Shown: positions 1 to 5,166, counted from the first letter of the stretch. The stretch is DNA of 8,128 nucleotides from Bacillota bacterium (GCA_023416275.1 JAEZIB010000090.1:1-8128), one strand, 5' to 3'. Notes: generated by a model not told the origin, from the letters alone. Numbers and translations: made by a program.

Positions 1-46
1 CCTGTCACGCTGGAGGTCGACGGTTCGAGCCCGTTCCGGGTCGCCA
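1..46 (+). tRNA. tRNA-Asp (GTC), 3' part, cut by window edge
   Basis: This is the 3' part of a tRNA whose 5' half lies outside the window. The anticodon loop reads CTGTCAC at 2-8, which places GTC at 4-6 and gives Asp. A T-arm containing GGTTCGAGCCC follows, and the gene ends with an encoded CCA at 44-46. It is followed after 4 nt by tRNA-Phe, so it is part of the same cluster. The identity rests on the anticodon only. Confidence 0.9.
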
Positions 47-50
47 ATTT

Positions 51-126
51 GCCCAGATAGCTCAGTCGGTAGAGCAGGGGACTGAAAATCCCCGTGTCGC
101 TGGTTCGATTCCGGCTCTGGGCACCA
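51..126 (+). tRNA. tRNA-Phe (GAA)
   Basis: A complete 76-nt tRNA with encoded CCA. The acceptor arms GCCCAGA and TCTGGGC pair, the D-arm contains GCTCAGTCGGTAGAGC, and the anticodon stem GGGGA/TCCCC carries the loop CTGAAAA with anticodon GAA at 84-86. The T-loop GGTTCGATTCC is standard. It lies 4 nt after tRNA-Asp, so the two are very likely processed from one transcript. Confidence 0.97.
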
Positions 127-253
127 ATATTAAATTGAAAAAAGCAAGGAGTACAAGGAAAGCCACTGTCGAGCACCAGAGTTTATAAAGATAAATGAGG
201 TGTGTAGAACAGGAAGCATGACACAGTAATCCGAAGGTTTTTGCAATTTATAC

Positions 254-328
254 GCGGGTTTAACTCAGTGGTAGAGTGTCACCTTGCCAAGGTGAAAGTC
301 GAGAGTTCGAATCTCTTAACCCGCTCCA
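254..328 (+). tRNA. tRNA-Gly (GCC)
   Basis: A complete 75-nt tRNA with encoded CCA. The acceptor stem GCGGGTT pairs with AACCCGC, the anticodon stem ACCTT/AAGGT encloses the anticodon GCC at 286-288, and the T-arm contains AGTTCGAATCT. It is separated from tRNA-Phe by an unusually long 127-nt spacer in which I see no gene. Confidence 0.97.
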
Positions 329-334
329 AACTAA

Positions 335-364
335 TGAGGCAGATTGCAAATGTGGTCTGTCTCA
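335..364 (+). other. Hairpin in the tRNA-Gly/tRNA-Cys spacer
   Basis: The spacer folds into a 9-bp stem (TGAGGCAGA with TCTGTCTCA, one G-T wobble) with a 12-nt loop. No T-tract follows directly, so it is not a convincing terminator. It may act in processing of the tRNA precursor, which is inference. Confidence 0.3.
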
Positions 365-371
365 ATTTAAC

Positions 372-446
372 GGCGCTATAGCCAAGTGGTAAGGCCAAGG
401 TCTGCAAAACCTTTATCCCCCGGTTCAAATCCGGGTGGCGCCTCCA
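372..446 (+). tRNA. tRNA-Cys (GCA)
   Basis: A complete tRNA with encoded CCA. The acceptor arms GGCGCTA and TGGCGCC pair with one G-T wobble, the discriminator base is T at 443 as usual for Cys, and the anticodon GCA lies at 404-406. It is the last gene of the cluster and is followed by a hairpin terminator at 457-489. Its 3' end, from 433 onward, is imperfectly repeated at 1053-1070, about 620 bp downstream. Confidence 0.97.
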
Positions 447-450
447 AAAA
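433..450 (+). repeat. Direct repeat copy 1 (3' end of tRNA-Cys, att-like)
   Basis: GGGTGGCGCCTCCAAAAA spans the tRNA-Cys T-arm/acceptor end and CCA. It recurs at 1053-1070 with one mismatch (G at 440, T at 1060). tRNA 3' ends are classic integration targets for tyrosine-recombinase elements, so this is a candidate attachment site. No integrase is visible in the window. Confidence 0.55.
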
Positions 451-456
451 GAAAAG

Positions 457-489
457 AAGTACTTAGTTGAAAAAGCTAAGTACTTTTTT
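457..489 (+). terminator. Intrinsic terminator of the tRNA cluster
   Basis: A perfect 10-bp stem (AAGTACTTAG at 457-466 with CTAAGTACTT at 476-485) with a 9-nt A-rich loop is followed by a T-tract to 489. It begins 10 nt after the tRNA-Cys CCA and should end the tRNA transcript. An A-tract also precedes the stem, so weak function on the other strand is possible. A diverged copy of this element lies at 1066-1107. Confidence 0.85.
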
Positions 490-524
490 GTTGTTCAGAA
501 TATATTATGAAATGGGGTAATAAG

Positions 525-842
525 ATGGGATATGCTAACAGAATTATTCGTGAAAAGAAGATTGTAGCAATTATGCTTAAATTATATTGCAATAAAAATC
601 ATAATTCTAAGAAACATTTATGCACTGACTGCTTAGAACTTAAAGAATATGCCTTAAAAAGACTTGATGGGTGCAAATTTGGCAATAATAAAACAATTTG
701 CGGAGATTGTAAAATACATTGCTACCAAAAAGATATGAAAGAGAAAATAATTAAAGTAATGCGATATTCTGGTCCTAGGATGATAATATATCATCCCATA
801 ATGGTAATTGAACACTTGATTTTAAAATATAAAAAACACTGA
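525..842 (+). CDS. YgbA-like nitrous oxide-stimulated promoter family protein
   Basis: This 105-residue cysteine-rich protein matches the YgbA / nitrous oxide-stimulated promoter family (Pfam YgbA_NO) from memory of its pattern. It has IIREKK near the N terminus, YC at 21-22, CxxC at 33-36, a C-x-F-G segment at 50-53, CxxCxxxC at 59-66 with IHCY, then VMRYSGPRM and a YHPI segment at 79-92. The conserved Cys/His set suggests metal or cofactor binding, but no biochemical role is established. E. coli ygbA is controlled by the NO-responsive repressor NsrR. I chose the ATG at 525 because GGGG lies 7 nt upstream and family members start close to the REKK segment; an in-frame ATG at 507 would add six residues. 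No clear promoter is visible between the tRNA terminator and the start. It sits between two copies of the tRNA-Cys tail. Confidence 0.8.
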   Translation: MGYANRIIREKKIVAIMLKLYCNKNHNSKKHLCTDCLELKEYALKRLDGCKFGNNKTICGDCKIHCYQKDMKEKIIKVMRYSGPRMIIYHPIMVIEHLILKYKKH

Positions 843-862
843 CTGAAAAAGTATTGTCAGTG
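831..862 (-). terminator. Hairpin at the end of the YgbA-like gene, minus-strand terminator-like
   Basis: CACTGAC (837-843) pairs with GTCAGTG (856-862) across a 12-nt loop and overlaps the stop codon of the YgbA-like gene. On the plus strand no T-tract follows. On the minus strand the stem is followed by six T (831-836 read in reverse) and further T/A bases, so it resembles a terminator for transcripts running leftward past prfH. Confidence 0.4.
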
Positions 863-870
863 ACTGGTAT

Positions 871-1047
871 ATGATTTATCCTACTATGATTGGGTTTAAA
901 TTAAATATGGTGTATAATTTCCATAATGAAAGCTTTAATCATATTCGCAAAATCTTATCAGAAGAATAGCTATTAGACAAAGATACACTTAGTCATGAAG
1001 AAGACTTAGTGTATTATTTAAAAATATTTGTCTTTGAATTTGTTTAA
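871..1047 (+). pseudogene. Short decayed ORF with internal TAG, unrecognised
   Basis: Reading from ATG at 871 gives 32 codons and then TAG at 967-969. The same frame then stays open for 25 more codons to TAA at 1045-1047. Both halves look protein-like: NESFNHIRKILSEE lies before the TAG, and DTLSHEEDLVYYLKIF follows. I do not recognise the family and see no good ribosome binding site. It is most simply a remnant inside the segment bounded by tRNA-Cys tail copies. Chance is possible in AT-rich DNA, and confidence is low. Confidence 0.25.
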
Positions 1048-1052
1048 TATAG

Positions 1053-1070
1053 GGGTGGCTCCTCCAAAAA
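1053..1070 (+). repeat. Direct repeat copy 2 (displaced tRNA-Cys tail, att-like)
   Basis: This copy of the tRNA-Cys 3' end has 17 of 18 bases identical to 433-450. The bases upstream of it do not resemble the body of a tRNA, so it is not a whole second gene. Downstream similarity continues into the terminator: TTGAAAAGCTTAGTAC followed by the T-tract at 1086-1107 matches the tRNA terminator with small differences. It could be the far end of an integrated segment or the relic of a tandem duplication. Confidence 0.55.
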
Positions 1071-1107
1071 AATACTTAATGAGAATTGAAAAGCTTAGTA
1101 CTTTTTT
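1066..1107 (-). terminator. Probable terminator of the rtcB-prfH operon
   Basis: On the minus strand, the A-rich arm ending in AAGTACTAAG pairs with TTAAGTATTTTTTT. It forms about 14 bp with one mismatch and wobble pairs, and finishes in seven T. It lies about 40 nt beyond the prfH stop. The same element is a diverged copy of the tRNA terminator at 457-489, but pairing is better on the minus strand than on the plus strand. Confidence 0.55.
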
Positions 1108-1145
1108 GGTGCTCCGCCCCCCCCAATCTATTCTTAAATCGATAT

Positions 1146-1805
1146 TTACTTCAATCTAAATTCTTTACCTTCATAAATTCTAATAGGGTTGCCCCTTTCG
1201 AGGGTATTATGCTGTACCCACATCTTTCTTTTATGATTTGAGAAATTTTCAGTATTTATTTCTTCGATAAGAGTTGATAATCTACTTAATGCCAGTTTTT
1301 TATTCATATGTTGTGAGCGTTCCTCACTAGCTGTTACAGTTAGTCCGGTAGGGATATGCAGTGCCCTGACAGCTGTCTCCACTTTATTGACATTTTGTCC
1401 TCCCGGACCGGAGCTTCTCATCGATTCAAATCCTACATCCTTTTCAAAAAAGTTAAGTTTGTCTGGATTCTTAAACACCTCAATATTAATAAACCAGTTC
1501 TTTCTCTTGTGATTAGGACGATACGGGCTAGTGCAAATCCAAAGAATTGTACCGCTTACAATTTCATTAATTGCTTTTGCTGGTCGTGAGAGAGGCTTGT
1601 TGCACGTCCCTATATCTAGGCTTTCGTGGTCTTCCAGGGATAAGAGTACCGATTTTAGGTTGCCTGATATACGTCCTGGTACGGCATCTATGACGGTAGC
1701 TTTTATTTTGTTTTTGTTACATTCATTTTTGTATGACTCTAGAAATAGGTTTACCGCAAGTTCACACTCATCGGGACCTTTTCCGGAACTTATTTGTATC
1801 CACAT
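1146..1805 (-). CDS. prfH: Peptide chain release factor homologue PrfH
   Basis: This 219-residue protein is a class I release factor relative that keeps the peptidyl-tRNA hydrolysis domain and lacks the long N-terminal and codon-recognition domains of RF1/RF2. The GGQ motif is at residues 135-137 within SSGPGGQNVNKVETAVRA, and the N terminus (IQISSGKGPDECELAV) matches the PrfH pattern. PrfH works with RtcB: in E. coli the pair is reported to rescue ribosomes whose 16S rRNA was cut at the decoding site, with PrfH releasing the stalled peptide and RtcB resealing the RNA. I chose ATG at 1805 because GGAGG lies 4 nt upstream on the minus strand and the family starts here; an upstream in-frame ATG at 1835 would add ten residues that carry this Shine-Dalgarno. 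It lies 39 nt downstream of rtcB in one operon. Confidence 0.93.
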   Translation of the reverse strand: MWIQISSGKGPDECELAVNLFLESYKNECNKNKIKATVIDAVPGRISGNLKSVLLSLEDHESLDIGTCNKPLSRPAKAINEIVSGTILWICTSPYRPNHKRKNWFINIEVFKNPDKLNFFEKDVGFESMRSSGPGGQNVNKVETAVRALHIPTGLTVTASEERSQHMNKKLALSRLSTLIEEINTENFSNHKRKMWVQHNTLERGNPIRIYEGKEFRLK

Positions 1806-1844
1806 AAATCCTCCATTGAAAAGAGTGATATGCATATGACTCTT

Positions 1845-3050
1845 TTAATTGTTTTTATAAGTTAATATGGGCTTGAAGGTTGCAATTACCTTTACTAAGC
1901 CAAAATTCAATAAGCTTTGAATTACTGTATCAATATTCTTGTAAGCTTCTGGAGCTTCTTCGAAAAGAAGCTTATTATCATTGCAAATAACTCTCCCTTT
2001 AAATTTGGTGTATTTGATAGTTTCTTTTGTGTATTTGTTTTCAAGCCTTGACCTGCACATGCTTCGTTCCCATTTCCGCCCTGCACCGTGTGCCAAAGAA
2101 TAGCCCGATATGCAAGTGCTATTAGAGGGCATTACGAGATAAGTAAGTGAACCCCTTGAACCAGGTATTACTATTGCTCCTGCATCGCTGGGTGAAGCGC
2201 CTTTTCTGTGAATATACAGCAATTTATTATCACATTCTTTAATGCTTACACTATTATGAGAACTGTCAGCTAACTTCATTGTTTGTGTACTAATTCCAAG
2301 TGTGCTGAGAATTCTGTATGCTATCAGCTCCCTGTTGATGGCAGCCCAGAGGATGGCGTTATCATGTTTTGAAAGGTATTCTTTAGCTGCTGAAGAAGAT
2401 GTTTGAAGGCCATTTTTGGCTTCATAAAGCTTTATGCTCTCATCCAGGATTGTCTGGCCATATCCACGAGAGCCGCTGTGAACCAGAAGCATAATATGGC
2501 TTTTATCATAGCCAAGGTGTCTGAAGGTTTCTTCATCAAATACAGTTTCTGTTTCTTGTAGCTCAGCAAAATGATTACCTCCTCCTATTGTGCCAAGACT
2601 TGAGCCCAATGGGGAAGAAGTGATTTCTTTATATTTATCTTCTGACAATGAAATCTCTTTTAGGTTTTCAGAGCTTTTTGCCTTGTCTATAATGCTTAGG
2701 GAATTCAGATTCTTTCTTGATTTAATACTTTCTGTTAAAGGTATTTCATCAAAGTTCACATTATTTATTCCTTTTGATAATTTTGATATAAGCCGTTCAA
2801 GTTTAAATTTTCTTTTTTCAAGGTCTGTCATAAACATTGCCATTCCACAGCCGATATCACTTCCTATCAAGTGAGGGTAAATAATATTCTCGGTAATTAT
2901 TGCTGCACCAACAGGAGTCTTTCCTGGGTGGAGGTCTGGCAGGCCAACTGCTTTTACAACACCAGGCAGTGTACTGAGAGATTTAAGCTGGTTAACCACA
3001 GTTTGATCAAGCCAATTTTTTTCAGATGAAATGATTGTTACATTACTCAT
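1845..3050 (-). CDS. rtcB: RtcB-family RNA-splicing ligase (RtcB2 type)
   Basis: RtcB joins 2',3'-cyclic phosphate or 3'-phosphate RNA ends to 5'-OH ends using GTP and Mn2+. With 401 residues, this protein keeps the active-site pattern: D65 and C68 in SDIGCG, N159-H160 in GGGNHF, H191 in LLVHSGSRGYG, H265 in SSHNS, the HRKGASPSDAG segment at 281-291, and H321 in AHGAGR, which is the guanylated histidine by comparison with E. coli. The C terminus LTYKNN carries the expected late lysine. The start at 3050 is supported by AGGAG 9 nt upstream and by the family-like beginning; an in-frame ATG at 3140 would add 30 residues running through a terminator-like hairpin and is unlikely. Pairing with prfH indicates the RtcB2 branch that repairs cleaved rRNA. 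A long leader suggests regulated expression. Confidence 0.95.
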   Translation of the reverse strand: MSNVTIISSEKNWLDQTVVNQLKSLSTLPGVVKAVGLPDLHPGKTPVGAAIITENIIYPHLIGSDIGCGMAMFMTDLEKRKFKLERLISKLSKGINNVNFDEIPLTESIKSRKNLNSLSIIDKAKSSENLKEISLSEDKYKEITSSPLGSSLGTIGGGNHFAELQETETVFDEETFRHLGYDKSHIMLLVHSGSRGYGQTILDESIKLYEAKNGLQTSSSAAKEYLSKHDNAILWAAINRELIAYRILSTLGISTQTMKLADSSHNSVSIKECDNKLLYIHRKGASPSDAGAIVIPGSRGSLTYLVMPSNSTCISGYSLAHGAGRKWERSMCRSRLENKYTKETIKYTKFKGRVICNDNKLLFEEAPEAYKNIDTVIQSLLNFGLVKVIATFKPILTYKNN

Positions 3051-3101
3051 ATATTTGTTTTCTCCTATATTCAATATAATTTTTAATCTCCAAAAGGGTA
3101 T

Positions 3102-3130
3102 AAAAATACCGTGATGCAGTAACCACGGCT
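3102..3130 (-). terminator. Leader hairpin B upstream of rtcB, terminator-like on both strands
   Basis: On the minus strand GCCGTG pairs with CACGGT across a 10-nt loop (one G-T wobble) and is followed by ATTTTTA. On the plus strand CCGTG/CACGG is followed by C and six T, so the element is bidirectional. It ends about 50 nt before the rtcB start. If it works as a terminator on the minus strand, it must be bypassed for rtcB expression from the upstream promoter. Confidence 0.5.
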
Positions 3131-3141
3131 TTTTTGACAAT

Positions 3142-3165
3142 AAAAAAACACGATAACCTATCGTG
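3142..3165 (-). terminator. Leader hairpin A upstream of rtcB, intrinsic terminator
   Basis: A perfect 7-bp stem (CACGATA with TATCGTG, 3-nt loop) is followed on the minus strand by seven T (3148 to 3142). This is a canonical intrinsic terminator located between the candidate promoter/mini-ORF and rtcB. It could simply end the mini-ORF transcript, or it could be an attenuator. Its 3' arm TATCGTG can also pair with CACGGTA of hairpin B (7 bp, one wobble), which would disrupt both hairpins. Confidence 0.65.
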
Positions 3166-3287
3166 CATTCTGTAATAGCATATTTGTTTAATAACAGGTG
3201 AAGGTTACTTTAAAGGTTGACCTCAAAAGCATGCTGAAAAAAGAGACTAATTTGCCTCATACATTGCTTTTTCGGTCCAATATTCAA

Positions 3288-3326
3288 TTATAAACTAAGC
3301 ACCTCATAATTTGTTATTGCTGTCAT
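3288..3326 (-). CDS. 12-codon mini-ORF in the rtcB leader (truncated holin-like toxin or leader peptide)
   Basis: The peptide MTAITNYEVLSL ends at TAA. It is preceded by a very good Shine-Dalgarno (AAGGAGTG, with 8 nt from AGGAG to the ATG), so translation is likely. The sequence resembles the first residues of putative holin-like toxins (Hol_Tox/TxpA-like type I toxins), which commonly begin M-T-x-Y-E-x-L-x-L-M before a membrane helix. Here the stop falls exactly where the helix would begin. It could therefore be an inactivated toxin gene or a short leader peptide for the downstream rtcB attenuator. The family link rests on memory of the N-terminal pattern and on only 12 residues. Two terminator-like hairpins lie between it and rtcB. 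Confidence 0.4.
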   Translation of the reverse strand: MTAITNYEVLSL

Positions 3327-3342
3327 TTCCAACACTCCTTTC

Positions 3343-3389
3343 CTGGTTGCTTGGCGAACAGTTGACGTAAGTCAAAAGACCAGCCTCCT
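3343..3389 (-). promoter_or_regulatory. Foldable RNA leader just upstream of the mini-ORF
   Basis: On the minus strand an outer stem CTGGT/ACCAG encloses TTGAC-ttac-GTCAA and a second small stem GTTcGC/GCAAC, forming a possible three-way junction. The ribosome binding site of the mini-ORF follows immediately. This may be a structured regulatory RNA or part of a toxin mRNA leader. I do not recognise a known riboswitch class. Confidence 0.35.
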
Positions 3390-3417
3390 GATTGGTTAAT
3401 ATAAATCTTACCATAAC

Positions 3418-3447
3418 ATAATATACTTGGACAAAACTATAAGTCAA
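3418..3447 (-). promoter_or_regulatory. Candidate sigma-A promoter for the rtcB leader
   Basis: On the minus strand TTGACT (3447-3442) is followed by TATATT (3425-3420, 16-nt spacer) or TATTAT (3423-3418, 18-nt spacer). Transcription would start about 360-370 nt before the rtcB start codon and pass through the foldable region, the mini-ORF and both hairpins. No better promoter is visible closer to rtcB. Confidence 0.45.
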
Positions 3448-3516
3448 TATCTGTAATTAAATTGAAATATGATTATATCTATAATGTAATAACCTAAAAC
3501 TTGGAACTTTTTAGAT

Positions 3517-3535
3517 GAAACTGCATAGCAGTTTC
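3517..3535. repeat. Perfect 8-bp inverted repeat
   Basis: GAAACTGC-ata-GCAGTTTC is a tight hairpin, extendable by one T-A pair. No T-tract follows on either strand, so it is not a standard terminator. It lies about 70 bp upstream of the candidate rtcB leader promoter. An operator or a mobile-element relic is possible. Confidence 0.35.
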
Positions 3536-3584
3536 AAAGAGAAAAATTGCTTTAATACTTGGCTTCCCGTATAGCTGTATAACA

Positions 3585-3728
3585 CTATAACAATATTTTG
3601 CCATAAATCTCTGTCATTAATTCTTCGATACGCTTATAATCCGGCTCTTCAGGGAGTGATGTGTTTCTAGCCATTGATTTTAACTTGTGTTCATAATCGT
3701 CATCAATAAGTTTTATTAAGTAATAGAC
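3585..3728 (-). pseudogene. Gene remnant, unrecognised
   Basis: On the minus strand an open stretch of about 47 codons ends in TAG at 3585-3587 and reads like a real protein: LIDDDYEHKLKSMARN, then SLPEEPDYKRIEELMTEIYG. It has balanced charge and is not A/T-codon noise. It begins after a stop codon, without a start or ribosome binding site, so it looks like the 3' end of a decayed gene. I cannot name the family; a transposase or plasmid/phage C-terminal fragment is possible. Confidence 0.35.
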
Positions 3729-3729
3729 T

Positions 3730-4095
3730 TAGACTTCGCAGTTGAATATACTGCTTGAAGCCAAGTAATATCAGGTGTACTAGAGATATCAATGGAAAGT
3801 CGGGTTGGTAATAATTGCATAAATTAGTTGGGTGAATAAAGCTTGCTGAAAGAATACAAGGATTCTCATTAATAAAATAATGAAGGTATGTATGTTTACA
3901 ATCGTTTAGCAAGCTCTAAGTGTTTTGCCGAAAAACAGACACGAAATCGGTTTTAGCACACTATGAAACATTGATGGTGAATGTGTGCAACTGCAAAAAT
4001 TGCTAATTAAAGCATTTATTTGGGCAACAACCATTAATAATTCTACTGCACTAATAGATTCATTTTATGTGAGAAGTTTGCGTAATAAAAAAATG
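3730..4095. other. Gene-poor intergenic stretch
   Basis: No convincing gene is visible in this AT-rich stretch between the minus-strand remnant and the nrtR promoter. Several short frames look weakly protein-like, for example a plus-strand frame from about 3965 with one side closed by TGA. None has a start, a ribosome binding site or a recognisable motif. It is probably degenerate DNA. Confidence 0.4.
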
Positions 4096-4125
4096 TTGAC
4101 AAGAAAAAACAAATGGTAATATAAT
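4096..4125 (+). promoter_or_regulatory. Consensus sigma-A promoter of the nrtR operon
   Basis: A perfect -35 box TTGACA at 4096-4101 and a perfect -10 box TATAAT at 4120-4125 are separated by 18 nt. They lie 53 nt before the nrtR start. Consensus boxes imply high basal strength, so repression is expected. Confidence 0.85.
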
Positions 4126-4149
4126 GATATTAACAAAATGATAATAACA
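4115..4149 (+). promoter_or_regulatory. Candidate operator overlapping the -10 box (inverted repeat plus direct repeats)
   Basis: GGTAATAT (4115-4122) and ATATTAAC (4127-4134) form an inverted repeat with one mismatch and a 4-nt centre, covering the -10 box. The segment ATGATATTAACA (4124-4135) is repeated as ATGATAATAACA (4138-4149), 14 bp on. The position fits autorepression by the NrtR-type protein encoded just downstream. Binding by NrtR is inference, because the motif of this lineage is not known to me. Confidence 0.45.
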
Positions 4150-4178
4150 CAAAATAAACACAAATTGAGGGCCATGTA

Positions 4179-5090
4179 ATGCAGGATAATGTATTGAAAA
4201 ATAAATTGGGACTTACCGAAGAGCAATTCTTGGCAACGTATGATGCAAACAAATTTGAGAGACCTTCGGTGACAGTAGATATGCTGATTTTTACAGTAAC
4301 TGACGAAGAAAAGAAAAACTACAGGAAGCTTCCTGAAAAAGTCTTAAGACTTTTAATGATAAAAAGAGGCGATCACCCATATATAGGTCAGTGGGCTCTT
4401 CCAGGCGGATTTGTGCAAATGGACGAAAGCTTAGATAAAGCGGCTTTAAGGGAATTAAAAGAAGAAACTAACATTGATAAAATATATATGGAGCAACTTT
4501 ATACATGGGGTGAGGTGGGTAGAGATCCACGTACTAGAGTAATAAGCGTTTCATATATGTCGTTGGTTGATAGTTCAACACTTGATATCAAGGCCAGTGA
4601 TGATGCGGATGATGCAAAATGGTTTACGGTTTCCTGTAAATTATATCAAGAACAAAAGACAGTAACTGAAAAAGGATATGTTCTGCAAAGATTGTTCAAA
4701 TTGAGTTTATCTAACGATGAAAATAACCTTTACGCAATGGTGAAAATTATCAAGACTGTGGAGGGTAAGGTAACAAAAGTGGAAAGAGAAATAGTTGAAG
4801 CTAAGGGAATAGCTTTTGACCATGCAAAAATTATAGAATATGCAATTGAAAGATTACGCAGTAAAATTGAGTATACTGATATAGCGTTTAATCTTATGCC
4901 GGAGCTGTTCACTCTTACAGAGCTTCAGCAGGTGTACGAAGTTATTCTTGATAAGGAGTTATTAAAAGCAAATTTCAGAAGGAAGACCGCTAATATGGTT
5001 ATTGAAACCAATGAGTATACCAAAGACGCAGGTCATAGGCCTTCAAAGCTATTTCGGTTTAACCCAAGCTGGACTATTGTTTCTGATTGA
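4179..5090 (+). CDS. nrtR: NrtR-type Nudix transcriptional regulator
   Basis: This 303-residue protein has the NrtR architecture. An N-terminal Nudix domain (about residues 30-215) carries the box at 77-99 with G77, E83 and REL-KEE at 91-96. A C-terminal winged helix (about 229-303) includes the FTLTELQQVYE and GHRPSKLFRF segments typical of NrtR. NrtR proteins are DNA-binding regulators of NAD and related sugar/nucleotide genes, whose Nudix domain senses ADP-ribose or similar ligands and is often catalytically weak. Here the glycine of the box (REx2EExG) is replaced by N98, so sensing rather than hydrolysis is plausible, although the metal-binding glutamates remain. The start at 4179 has GAGGG 7 nt upstream; an ATG-TAA immediately before it overlaps this start. 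It is the first gene of the operon, with a consensus promoter and a likely autoregulatory site. Confidence 0.9.
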   Translation: MQDNVLKNKLGLTEEQFLATYDANKFERPSVTVDMLIFTVTDEEKKNYRKLPEKVLRLLMIKRGDHPYIGQWALPGGFVQMDESLDKAALRELKEETNIDKIYMEQLYTWGEVGRDPRTRVISVSYMSLVDSSTLDIKASDDADDAKWFTVSCKLYQEQKTVTEKGYVLQRLFKLSLSNDENNLYAMVKIIKTVEGKVTKVEREIVEAKGIAFDHAKIIEYAIERLRSKIEYTDIAFNLMPELFTLTELQQVYEVILDKELLKANFRRKTANMVIETNEYTKDAGHRPSKLFRFNPSWTIVSD

Positions 5091-5166
5091 GGAAGATCTT
5101 AGAAATGATGCTAGAAGAGTATTGGAATATTTGCTCACAGCTAACGATGAGACAATGATGGTATAA
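5083..5166 (+). pseudogene. Coding-like scrap overlapping the nrtR stop
   Basis: In the +1 frame relative to nrtR, 5083-5166 reads LIEEDLRNDARRVLEYLLTA, then NDETMMV and stop. It fills almost all of the gap between nrtR and the macrodomain gene. It looks protein-like, but it has no own start with a ribosome binding site, and nrtR itself has a natural C terminus. It may be the end of a lost gene. Confidence is low and no family is recognised. Confidence 0.2.

Noticed and set aside
127..253. Long spacer between tRNA-Phe and tRNA-Gly as a possible missing tRNA or small RNA gene
   Set aside because: No cloverleaf, T-loop motif or stable hairpin is visible. Only an 8-codon ORF without a good ribosome binding site is present.
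778..796. Perfect inverted repeat GGATGATA-ata-TATCATCC inside the YgbA-like gene
   Set aside because: It encodes conserved-looking residues (RMIIYHP) and has no T-tract, so it is probably a by-product of coding sequence rather than a regulatory site.
1356..1839. Plus-strand ORFs of 77 and 102 codons
   Set aside because: They lie entirely opposite prfH, which has a clear family match, GGQ motif and ribosome binding site. They have no recognisable motif.
2590..2874. Plus-strand ORF of 94 codons
   Set aside because: It is antisense to rtcB, whose catalytic residues are conserved in the other frame.
3703..3912. Minus-strand ORF of 69 codons
   Set aside because: It has no ribosome binding site and its composition looks like random AT-rich sequence. 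It overlaps the more protein-like remnant in another frame.
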